Assembly (NCBI GenBank): GCA_038496675.1
Contig: CM076669.1
Coordinates: forward strand, 12,954,767 to 13,018,766
Reading direction: 5' to 3'
Origin: Rachycentron canadum
Taxonomy: Eukaryota; Chordata; Actinopteri; Carangiformes; Rachycentridae
DNA length: 64,000 nucleotides
Shown here: in pieces, positions 24,913 through 34,039 of the stretch
Numbering within the stretch: position 1 is the stretch's first letter
Layout: each line of letters begins with the position of its first letter
Made by a program: the position numbers and the translations under genes
Notes under the pieces: model-generated
The model's input: only the letters and a program-made list of their open reading frames with translations
What the model was told of the DNA's origin: nothing
Databases searched by the model: none

Positions 24913-25960
24913 ACACAGCAGATAATCATGCTGTATTCTTGTCTTGGCATCGGAGGCGAGAGGCCGCTGTTGATGAACTGTCTTTCTGCCTGTTCCTTTC
25001 AGAGTCGCTTGTTTTGGGCTCATTAGCTTAAAAAGCTAATCCCAGCAGAGCGGGGGGAAGTTTCCATAACAAAGCAAACATCCCATAAAAAAAGGTATAA
25101 TGAACTGAAGAGCCAAATTCCCTCAATGCCCTCATTAAAAATATCATTAGGCGGTGTGTGAGCACAGACGATGCAGCCTAAGAACGGGTAGAGGAGGATT
25201 CTGCCTCTGTCTGTGTCTCTGTTTGTCCAAATTAAAGCTCACTTTGTCACACTAAAAAGAACATGCATCAAATGACAAGCTGGGGCAGAGAACGATGTAA
25301 TATGTATGATATGAACATGGTGATGGAGCCTTGTCCTTTCCTGATCAGAGTCTCTCTCTCTCTCTTTACCAGAGGGTGTGGTTGCCTGTGCCGACTTTGA
25401 ATCCCACCTTATCCCCTCACACTAAACAACACGCATCAACAGAAAGATTATATACGCCCACAATAATGGAGAATTAAACGGCCTGTGTACACCGGACTTC
25501 AGTGGACTGGACTCATTGGATGCTCATGTGTGTCTGCTGGGTGTGTTAGAGGCACTTGTTGATAATGTGTTAGCCTTAAGCACTCTCTAAGTAAATGATA
25601 CATCAGGATCATTGATGCTGCTCAGGATGAAATTTTAGCCTCATGGTATGTGCATGAAAGTTTTATGAATGACTCAACTGGAAGTGGGAAAAAACAGCTT
25701 TATTCTCCATTGATACGTAGAGCCTCAGGGAAATGGCCACACCCTCACACTCTGAAGTCCAACATGTCAAAAGTAAATAGTTTGTTGGTTAGTTTGTTGG
25801 CTACTTACCTCTCTGTGAAATTCACTGCACGCCACTGGTTTACAACTTGGTGAGAAACTTATGTTTCCTACTTTGTGCTTATAATCCTTTATTATGCTTG
25901 CCCTCACACATGCTCTGTTCCTCCTGAGGGTATGGCACCTAATGTCTCTCTGTCATTCAC
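24913..25960. other. Non-coding stretch, weak conserved-element candidate
   Basis: The section 24985-25115 (CATTAGCTTAAAAAGCTAAT near 25020-25040, then CATAACAAAGCAAAC and CCCATAAAAAAAGG) combines an inverted AGCTTAAAAAGCT-type palindrome with an AACAAAG Sox-like word. That is typical of conserved non-coding DNA, but there is no proof. No gene seen in the rest. Confidence 0.4.
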
Positions 25961-25962
25961 TC

Positions 25963-25964
25963 TT

Positions 25965-25996
<32 letters not shown>
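25963..25996 (+). repeat. Compound (CT)n(AC)n microsatellite
   Basis: A short CT run passes directly into a 14-base AC run. Confidence 0.9.
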
Positions 25997-26404
25997 CTGC
26001 ATGTATTATGTGTTATAGAACTGGAAATTCAAGCACTAACCATTTTTACTAACTTTCAAATCATTTTGAAAATCATAAAACTACAATTTTGAAATAATTT
26101 AAAAATGTCTAAATGAATTGATGCTTCACGTTCAGGGTTGTTGTCATTTTCACCAGCTCCCCAAAAAAAACCTTATTCTTACATTTAAGAAGCCAGTGAG
26201 GACCAGATCTAAAAGGGCTGCCCCTGTAGTCACTGTGTCTTGAGTTACAGTTTGTAACTATCGCTGCATTTCATACAGGCTTTTCCCTCTCTAGTGGGTT
26301 AAAGGTGAAACAGGATATAATCTACACCTCACTGGATCTGTGTGGTACCACAACTACACCTACATTAGTAAATGAATCAATAACCACAAGGTCAGACACT
26401 GCGT
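25997..26404. other. Non-coding spacer before the Gypsy element
   Basis: A+T-rich spacer with nothing recognised. The true 5' end of the LTR element is not visible because no TG...CA terminus or target-site duplication could be fixed. Confidence 0.5.
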
Positions 26405-26646
26405 CAGCCATGATCCTATTCCTCCTTGTGTTTTCCACATCTCTTCCCCCTCCCTTGTGTTTCTTGTCTCTCTCCCACTCTCGCACTCCCACCTGCACAC
26501 CTCTTTCACATCAGCTCATCAATGCCACAGTATTTGAACCCTGGTCTTCCCTCCGCTCATCGTCAGATCGTCCGTCCTGCAGTGATGTCCCTGGGTTTTG
26601 TCTGTCTGTCTGCCTGCCTGTCTGTCTGTCTGTCTGCCTGCCTGCC

Positions 26647-26683
<37 letters not shown>

Positions 26684-26749
26684 GCCTGTCTGTCTGCCTG
26701 TCTGCCTGCCTGTCTGTCTGCCTGCCTGCCTGCCTGTCTGCCTGTCTGT

Positions 26750-26798
<49 letters not shown>

Positions 26799-26955
26799 TG
26801 CCTGTCTGTCTGTCTGTCTGTCTGTCTGCCTGCCTGCCTGTCTGCCTCATCGGTCTCTGTATCAGACTTCAGCCCAGACCTCTGCCCCAGTATGTGGAGC
26901 CCTGCTTCTTTTCCATTTACTTTTTGCAATAAAGAAACCTTATTTTTTCAACTTT
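26405..26955 (+). mobile_element. 5' LTR of a degenerate Ty3/Gypsy element
   Basis: The block has an LTR layout. A pyrimidine-rich U3 (26420-26500) is followed by CACCTGCACACC, ATCAGCTCATCAA and a TATA-like CAGTATTTGAACCC (about 26529-26542). Then come a CTGTC-rich R/U5 region, now expanded, an AATAAA polyadenylation signal (about 26928-26933) and CTTATTTTTTCAACTTTAAC. Much of it is repeated 3' of the element at 27703-27883, as expected for the paired LTR. A tetranucleotide array has grown inside it. The ends are not fixed because I cannot see a clean terminal TG/CA or target duplication. Confidence 0.65.
26600..26847 (+). repeat. (CTGT/CTGC)n tetranucleotide array, about 62 units
   Basis: About 248 bases of tandem CTGT and CTGC units in mixed order, with the CTGC units concentrated in the centre (26710-26800). 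All six frames stay largely open across it, giving Cys-Leu-Pro/Val-rich frames on one strand and Arg-Gln-Thr/Ala-rich frames on the other; none is a gene. At the same place in the partner LTR (about 27747-27757) only TGTCTGCCTG is present, so the array grew from a short seed in this LTR copy. Confidence 0.95.
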
Positions 26956-27700
26956 AACCTGTCTGGTAACCGCCGTGAAAACATCCAACTCCATCTAATT
27001 TCTACTCCCAATGCTCCATTGGTGTTGGGTCACCCTTGGTTAAAACAACATAACCCAAACATTGATTGGTGTGCAGGAAAAATCATTGGCTGGAGTCCCC
27101 ATTGTTTGTCCTCTTGCCGCTGTCTGTACTCCCTCCAGTAGGGGCTGCTCTGCCCTCTACCTCTACCTTTTTTGTTGGCAAGAAAGATGCACCCGCTGTC
27201 TCTCAAGCCTTGGTGAAAGTTGTGCTGCGGGACGCAACCGCTTTGTTTTCGTTCAATTTAGTCAATACTCTCATCTTCTCTCACACCCCTCTTAAGACTA
27301 CTGGAAAACAGGCTATTTGTCAAAGGCTGAGATGAGTGAGTTTCACCTGCATCCTGTGAGGTTTTTTGGAACGCAGGCAAGTGAAGACAGATCCAGAAAA
27401 GGTCAGAGTAGTGGCTGAATGGCTGAATTTATCCTCTGGTTTTCACGCTCAGACCAACAGTTAAGCGGAACAAGCCAACCAGGATCTGGAGGCAGCCCTT
27501 CACTGTGTTACTGTTAACCCTTCATCTTTATCTTCCTGTCTAATGCTGCTACTGGTCTCCATTTGAACGGTTATCTACCACCACTATTCCCAGCTCAGGA
27601 AGGAGACAATCTCTGTACCTCTGGTACAAGTACACTTCCGTCTTTGCCAGACGGTGAGGAAAGATGCTCGCCCTGGACCGTACATACTGACAGCTTCGAG
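26956..27700 (+). mobile_element. Ty3/Gypsy pol remnant: protease, RT, integrase pieces
   Basis: Three pol parts survive in order. A protease end reads ISTPNAPLVLGHPWLKQHNP (about 26998-27057). An RT piece has STFFVGKKD (about 27161-27187) joined directly to APAVSQALV, then a diverged LIFSHTP (about 27270-27290) and VKTDPEKVRVVAEW (about 27380-27422). An integrase end reads LSSGFHAQTN (about 27429-27458), then NQDLEAALHCVT, then PPLFPAQEGD (about 27581-27610) and VPLVQVHFRLC. About 90 codons are missing between FFVGKKD and APAV, and RNase H plus most of integrase is missing after VAEW. The catalytic YLDD box is destroyed by changes and frame slips, and a stop replaces a Gln after AQTNS. gag is absent. 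It cannot encode a working polyprotein. The neighbours are the LTR upstream and a second LTR-protease unit downstream. Confidence 0.85.
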
Positions 27701-27702
27701 AT

Positions 27703-27950
27703 GTACACTTCCCTCCACTCATTGCCAGATCATCCTGTCCCTGGTTTGTTTCCTGTCTGCCTGCTTCAGCCCAGACTTCTACCTCAGTCTGTGCAACATT
27801 GCTTTTCTGCAACAAGCTTCCTCTTGTTGGCACATTTAATTTTTGCAATAAAGAAACCTTATTTTTTCAACTTTAACTCCATCTAATTTCTTCTCCCAAT
27901 GCCCTGTTGGTGTTGGGTCACACTTGGTTAAAACAACATAACTTTCAACT
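27703..27950 (+). mobile_element. Second LTR 3' part fused again to protease start
   Basis: 27707-27752 matches 26547-26602, and 27760-27883 matches 26865-26958, including the AATAAA signal (27847-27852) and CTTATTTTTTCAACTTTAAC. Instead of ending there, the match resumes after a 31-base gap with the protease-coding segment 27884-27947 (CTCCATCTAATTTCT and GTGTTGGGTCACACTTGG), equal to 26987-27060. So LTR and protease are joined in both copies, and the order is LTR-protease-RT-integrase-LTR-protease. A short TTTCAACTTTAACC word recurs at 27943-27956. Confidence 0.8.
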
Positions 27951-27959
27951 TTAACCTTG

Positions 27960-28215
27960 AGTCTGATTTCTACCCTTGGGTCATTGACTTCACCTCTAGT
28001 TATAACAATATGTGTCTGAATGGCTCAACATAATAGAATGAAAAAGATTCAAGATAGGGTGAAAGCTGGGAAACAATAAAGGTTACTGTTGCAGAGTAGA
28101 GATGTAACAGTACAGTGAGGAGCAGAACAGGAAGACAGGTGTCTCTCTGTCCACACAGGCAGGAGGGAGAGTGCAGATAAAAAAAGGTCCAATATTAACC
28201 ACTCTGACAAAACAC
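27960..28215. other. Spacer between Gypsy and DIRS elements
   Basis: About 250 bases with no recognised content. The boundary of either element may extend into it. Confidence 0.4.
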
Positions 28216-28219
28216 TCAG

Positions 28220-29560
28220 TACAGAGTGAGCCGTAGAGAAACAGGAGACATCTTACAGATAAAAATGCTTGAAAGAGCAGGGGGGAGACCAAGCTGCAGT
28301 GCAAATGTCTTCCACTTTCTCTCCTCTGTGTAAAGCCATGGAGGATGAAATTCCCCTGGTAGAGTGAGCCCCGGTACTCTCCAGGGAATCTGTACCAGAG
28401 GAGAGAGAAGCCTGTGAAACAGATTCGCACAGCCAGTTTGGCAGGTGCTGTGCAGACAGAGGAAGCCCATGAGATTGCTCTCTGTGGTGCACCAACAGGG
28501 GCTGGGAACTGTGTGCACAACATAGCAGGACCGATCCTCCTCTGAATTTTGAGGAGAAGGAAAGAATCCATTCCAAGTTATCACTCTCAACCTGAAAGAG
28601 GTAGTGATGCTTTTAGGCATAAAGGGGCATAAAATAGAAAAGGTGCCATCCACTCGGATCCTGAGGCATGAGGGGGCCACTGACTCTCTACGCAGACGTC
28701 AGAGCCAACAGTAGAGCCATTTTTGGCTGACAGAAACATGAGCGAAACCCAATCCAGAGGTTCAAAGGGGGCTTTAACCGCGCTAAATCCCACCGAAGGG
28801 TGAGAGAGCATGACACTGGCCTGCGCCGTCTTTTGGGAAATGTTTCATCTGAGGGTGACCAAACCAATCTGTCACCAGGGCCTCTCATGGCAGGACAAAA
28901 TAGCAGCAGCATATTTTAACTGTGCTGAAGGCCAAATCCCTATCAGCTTACAGCTGGAGGAAATATATGTGAGGTAGGGGACATTCATTGGGGTCCAAGC
29001 CTTTTCCCACACACCAGTGCTGAAAACCTGTCCATTTGGCAGTGCAGGACACTCTGGTAACATGAGAGAGGCCCATCCTCCTCAAGCATTCCCATTCAGC
29101 AGCCAAACCATAATAATTCCTCATTGCTCCTCCTGCCTCAGAAACAATTTCTTCATACCATCAAAGTTCCCATGGGCAGCCTGATAACAGCCACTGCAGG
29201 CACAGAGACGAAGCAGGATCAGTATCGCTGACAGTCAGTTCAACTGATGGATCGACGGGACAGGTGGGAAAGCAAAGAGTAGCATCCTGTGTGCAAACGT
29301 GGCCACTGCTGTGGTTCAGTTCAGTTTACATTGAGGCAGTGGGACAGTTCAGGGCTTCTAGACTGGCACAGTCCCGATGATCCTGAACAGCTTATAGAGA
29401 AGGGCGCCCATTGCTTACTGGGTAACCTGGCGTGTAGCTGGCAGGTCGTTGTGAGGCTGTGGTCAGGCTAAGGGGGAGATAAAGGCAACCCTTTCCAAAA
29501 TGTTTCAAGGAGACAGTCGTCCAATTTCAGCCCATCATTAAAGAACAAAACGGCTTCATC
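28220..29560 (-). mobile_element. DIRS-type element: tyrosine recombinase and flanking pol remnant
   Basis: Read on the minus strand. The upstream part (29560-28920) carries CLYLPLSLTT, EIVSEAGGAMRNYYGLAAEW (about 29150-29090) and KWTGFQHWCVGKGLDP (about 29045-28995). This is the RNase H/linker-to-recombinase order of fish DIRS proteins (LLSQAGG..., then KWRVFxxWCxxRxLDP). The recombinase part has APFEPLDW (about 28780-28755), KMALLLALTSA-stop-RVS (about 28720-28680), then LPNWLCESVSQA (about 28450-28415), GAHSTRGISSSMAL with the HxxR catalytic pair (about 28370-28330) and VEDICTAAW...FKHFYL with the nucleophile-position Tyr (about 28312-28262). At least two in-frame stops and several frameshifts make it a pseudogene. 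DIRS elements integrate with this recombinase instead of a DDE integrase. The terminal repeats are not recognised. Confidence 0.8.
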
Positions 29561-29564
29561 CATT

Positions 29565-31960
29565 TGGGAGCTATGAGGAGACAACAGCATTGAAGGCTAG
29601 CGAGCAGCAACAAGGAAAGTCTCACAGCAAAACTCATGATGTTCCCAGTCTGGCACACAGGACACTCCTGAATGCAAACTGGACAAAGACATCTCCTTCT
29701 TATAGCTTTTATCACAGTCTGCACGTTTCATGGCTGAAGAAAAAATGATAACTGATTATCGAGTCTCAGTCAGTTTTATGTACAACACGAGAGCAAGACA
29801 AGGCCCCCTCATGGTGGACGTGAACCAAAAGAACATGCTGCACATGTTTTGAAGGTATAAACCCACTAGCAATAGCCTTAAAGCTGTAGGGTATACAACA
29901 ACAGATGTGAACTCTCTCTGAATCCACGTCCTCCCTACTATCAGGTTTGGAATAATCTTTATTTTGGCAAAACCTAAGGCACTGAGGTGGAGTGGTTCGG
30001 TAGGGAGAGTATCGGTGACACTTCTGATCTTATTTGCAGGTTATATGTGTTACATAATGCAAATCCATTCGCACAAGGTCCTTTGACCCCCATGCAGCTG
30101 CTTCAGTGGTGATGTTGGGATGTACAGTCCTTTGGAATAATTTTTACAGTCACAACAGACTAATATGGAAATATTAGCCTGCAGCTGGAGATAAAAATAT
30201 TATGTTCTGTGAAATATTTTATGAAAACATTTTCTAATGAATAACATATGGGAAGATATTACAAGCTACATAACTGATAAGGCAGTCTCTGATTATAAAA
30301 TATATTTGCACTATGTGGTTTCAACATTAAAGGCATTCAACAACAGATGAATTTAATTATAACAGTGGCAAAATATCTACACATCTAAATATACAAACAG
30401 TGACACAGTTTCCTCCTCAAAAAATAAAGCTGTTAAACTGACAGATATGTGCTTTGTTCTTCATGCTTTTATTACAAAGATGGACCCTCATTTATGTTAC
30501 TGTGAATGTTAATGATTTTTATTCTCTGAATAAAGTTGAAAAAGTGTAGGACTCCAGGTGTAGACATGCATGAAGCAGAGTGTTGCTCACAGCTGAAATG
30601 ACCTGTATCTCTAAGGGTCAGCGTGAACTGTCTGACTTTCATGTTGCGTCTATGATTACAAGCCTCTGTGTGAGTGGAGATTGTTACAGCTGTTACACTG
30701 GTGAAACCTTTTTAAAGCCCCGTAGATAAACTGAAATACATTGTTATTACAATTTGAGCAAGACTGAGAGAGAACGCTTGACTCTGTAGAGCAGGGAGGA
30801 TTTCACCTGTCGACAGTGCTGCTCTGCAGAGCTCAGCAGCCTCTGAACTTGTTCTGGAACTACAAAAAAAAAAATAAAAAAATCCTGCTTCATTGTGGAC
30901 GTGATTTCATGTTCTGCTTGAGGTGATTGAGTTGTCTCATTAATCACCATGTTTCATAGCCATGCCAGGAGACAGACAGGCAGACAGCTGGTTCCTCAGC
31001 AGGTTGATAACAGGCCTCTATTAGCTGCGTGTTGACGCCTACGGTCGGCCCCCGTCAGGACGCCACAGCCGCCAGATGATCGTCTCGCCCACAAACCCCT
31101 GTCTGCCTTGCATAATTTTGTGTTGTGCAGTCATTAGCTATGATGAGTGTGTGATTCTCTGTACATGTGCACATGTGCCTGCTGCAGACTGAGCGTCTTC
31201 AGCTTGTGAGTGTGACTGCATGTATATGAGCAAAGGCTGTCATGTTCCACAGTTAGTGGGTGTATCAAACTGGGTGTGTGTTTAAATGTGGTTCAGTCAG
31301 TGCTGCTGTTTGTGTGTAGGTGTGTTTACAATAGTCTTTTAAGCTCCACTCTCTCTCATTTCTAACAGAGTAGCTGCTCAGTGAGTGTTTGCTGCTCCCA
31401 GTGGATCTCTGTCCTAAGTAATGATATGGAAACATCGGTGGCCTTGGTCACTTACCATAAACTGTGGACTATGATCTTTGTTGTGTAGTATTCCCCCTCT
31501 CTATCCTTTATTTCTTGGACCTTCTCCACTATCAAACGATACAAAAAAATACTCAAATATTTCCCTCCTATGCGTCCTGCTTTACTTCATCGCCTCAGAC
31601 ATACACACACCTGCTCATTCGCTCCTGGCCACAAGAATGAGGGTGTTATAGCATCCATAGTGTTTGAGGAGACACAACTTGATTTTCTTGTTTTCTTTGC
31701 CAGGAAAAGTAAAAATAGTCATTTGAAAATGTAAAAATACTACATTACACACAAAAGCCTATGCATTGAAATGTTCCTGAGAGTACAGATATTCTGCAAA
31801 ATTATGGTGCAAGTAGTGGTTATGCAGCCTAAAGTTGCTTGTCAATGTTAGATTATTGAATATATAATATTTTATCATATGTATAACACATCATCTAATA
31901 TGTAGGCAGCATTGATCATCATCAACAACTGATCATAATTTATAAAATGGATGTAGGATG
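29565..31960. other. Non-coding stretch with a CpG-dense patch
   Basis: No gene. 29760-29940 might still be DIRS terminal or untranslated sequence (CCACTAGCAATAGCCTTAAA, 29861-29880), but I cannot show it. 31020-31105 holds about nine CpGs in 80 bases and a CGGTCGGCCCCCGTC-type run, followed by CATAATTTTGTG and GTCATTAGCTATGATG (31110-31146). This is a candidate conserved regulatory element. The remainder is A+T-rich and plain. Confidence 0.45.
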
Positions 31961-31964
31961 TTTT

Positions 31965-32445
31965 ATAGGTAATCCACGACAACGGACAATAGTTCCACAA
32001 TATTTAGTCTGTTGCCAAGAGTCAGATGAAAAGATCCATACCACCTATATGTTAGCGTGTTAACTAGCAAGAGCAAGAGCCAGGAAACTAGCTTAGCATA
32101 CAGGCTAACGGCAGTGGGAAACAAAGCTAGCCTGGCTCTGTCAAAAAAAATCACAGACCAACACCTCTAGAGGTCACTCTTTAACAAGTTATATCTTCTT
32201 TAATCTGAATGAAAATGCAGGAATTTGTGGTTGTGAGGTTTTGTGGCTTCGCTGTGAGTCAGCACAGTGAATTTTCCAGGTAACCGGACTCCCAGAAGCC
32301 ACTGGGTCCAGCTGCTGGTCACTGACAAATAGTTATTGTAAACAGGACACAGTGTGTTTATTACCCTGTTGTAGAAGAGTCGGTAGATGTGTTTTTGAAC
32401 TTTGGACCTTCCAGTCTTTATGCTAAGCTAGTGCAGTCCATGTAT
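31965..32445. mobile_element. Foldback repeat, copy 1
   Basis: The left arm has GTTGCCAAGAGTCAGATGAAAA, GATCCATACCAC and TAGCTTAGCATACAGGCTAA, then AAAGCTAGCCTGGCTCTGTC. The centre has CACCTCTAGAGGTCACTC, then AACAAGTTATATCTTC and TTTGTGGTTGTGAGG. The right arm has CTTCCAGTCTTTATGCTAAGCTAG, an inverted relative of the left-arm TTAGCATA word. The ordered words match a percomorph foldback (long inverted-repeat) element in memory. Two more copies lie at 33266 and 42210. Confidence 0.65.
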
Positions 32446-32449
32446 CCTG

Positions 32450-33260
32450 AGGAAGTTTATGTTATTATAGTTTTACAATATGCAATGTACATTATCAGCA
32501 GAGGAACATGTGGAATGATCAGACTCCTTAGTTTCCTTCATGACCACACCACAGTACTGTCAGTATGAGTGACTGCACTGTATGGGGCTCATGGAGTGAG
32601 CTGGTGGCAGGCTGACAGCGGAGGGTATCTGAACCCTATCAACGTCTCTCAATCTCAGCTCTCAGTCTATGGACAGACAAGCAAGGAGGAGAGAGGAAGA
32701 GAAACAGCTGAGAGCCAATGTGCTGACTCACTGAAAAAAATCAACTGCAACAACTGTCCAGCATGTACAAACTGACAGCAAGGGAGGAATGACGAGTATC
32801 TGTAACGTAGTGACATGCTCCCCACCATGCAGAGCACTGTAGTAAATGGAAACAAGATCCAGTCCTCTGTACAGCTGTAAGCTTCAAGGCAGTATTTGTT
32901 TTAGAGTATCGGTTTAGATTAACTGTGGAAAGCTGGATCAGCTGACTGCTGCTGTGAACAGATGACTGGTCCAAGTGCAGCCTCTGATTCCATGTCACAC
33001 CAGCCAAGTCTCCACTTGTCAGCCACTGTGCAGTCCTGTTCCTCACACTGCCACAAGTTATGACAAACCCGTTACTGCTGGAAAATTGTCTTTGGTGGTA
33101 TAATGATAACTGTTTACATAGGATAATATGGGAGATGACAATGTTTTCAACATCTACAAACACACAGGAGACAAATTGTGCTTGTGTTTGCTTTATCCAT
33201 TGTACATGACTGGATTTATTGCAGCTTTGTTTGGGAATTTGCATCACCAAATTTAGTTCA
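32450..33260. other. Non-coding stretch, no gene seen
   Basis: A 169-codon minus-strand frame at 32741-33250 is long for this window, but it has no recognisable domain, no bias in composition and no codon pattern to support it. Its downstream end overlaps other open frames. Treated as chance. Confidence 0.5.
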
Positions 33261-33265
33261 TTTGA

Positions 33266-33705
33266 AATGATCTAACTCTCTTTCCAAGAACAAGTACAGA
33301 GCTGGGGTCAGCAGGCGATTAGCATAGAGAGCAGGGAGAAGTGTTAGCCTGCTGCTAACCAAAGTCCACAAACACACCTACCAACACCTAGAAAGCACTA
33401 AAAAACATGTTGTGTCTTTTTTTAACATGTACACAAATACATCAACCCAGAAACCTTGTGAAAACCTTCTCCAGCTACAACATGTGCTGCCAGATACTCT
33501 ATGAGCACAAGTTTTCGTAAAGGTACCAAACCTCCCTTTCGGATAAACTATGGCACTTTGGACAGAGCCGGGCTAGCTGTGTCCCCTCCCTTCCAGTTTT
33601 TAGGCTAAGCTAGTTTAACCACATCCTGACAGCTCAGCACAGTTCAAAGGTTGGAAAGAAAACAAATCATCTTATTTTCCAAAATGTTGAGCTATTCCCA
33701 TAAGA
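33266..33705. mobile_element. Foldback repeat, copy 2
   Basis: The left arm (GATCTAACTCTCTTTCCAAGAA, GATTAGCATAGAGAGCAGGGAG) and right arm (GGACAGAGCCGGGCTAGCTGTG, CCTTCCAGTTTTTAGGCTAAGCTAG, CTTATTTTCCAAAATGTTGAGC) match the ends of the family in inverted order. The middle (CCTACCAACACCTAGAAAGCAC, TAAAAAACATGTTGTGTC) matches the family centre. The copy is more diverged than copy 1. Confidence 0.6.
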
Positions 33706-33977
33706 CCTTCATTATTCTTTGGCTTTCACATTGTTTGCCTTGGGCCCTTGAACAGGTTAGTCGAGCCATGGCTTTAAAAATAAATACGCTCGTACTCAAT
33801 GCTTTTAATTGTGTACCTCTGTTGTGTTGATAAAGTTGTAGTACTCGGTGGGCAGTTTATGCAGTCTAATCTTGCATTTAACTGTATTTCACTCTGCTTG
33901 CTGTAATCTTTGTGCAGTGAGCTGTGAGGCACCAGGGGGGTGTACAGCTCAGCTCCCACTACCCTGTCCCTCCTGCC

Positions 33978-34035
33978 TGTCTCTCTCTCTCTCTCTCTCT
34001 TCCTCTCTCTCTCGCTCTCTCTCTCTGTCCCTCTC
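33978..34035 (+). repeat. (CT)n microsatellite, interrupted
   Basis: About 57 bases of CT with TTCC, CG and TGTCC interruptions. Confidence 0.9.
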
Positions 34036-34039
34036 TGCT

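Noticed and set aside
26519..26929. Antisense Arg/Gln/Thr-rich frames of 95-136 codons
   Set aside because: Direct translation of the same tetranucleotide array on the other strand.
26305..27141. 278-codon open frame, the longest in the window
   Set aside because: Its middle is a Cys/Leu/Pro/Val repeat made by the tetranucleotide array, and its end is Gypsy protease sequence; it is not a host gene.
28083..28571. 162-codon minus-strand frame as a host gene
   Set aside because: It is one of three overlapping frames over the DIRS recombinase; the conserved recombinase blocks are split between frames, so it is a decayed element.
32741..33250. 169-codon minus-strand frame
   Set aside because: No recognisable motif, no signal peptide or domain, and no exon boundaries; plausible by chance in 64 kb.
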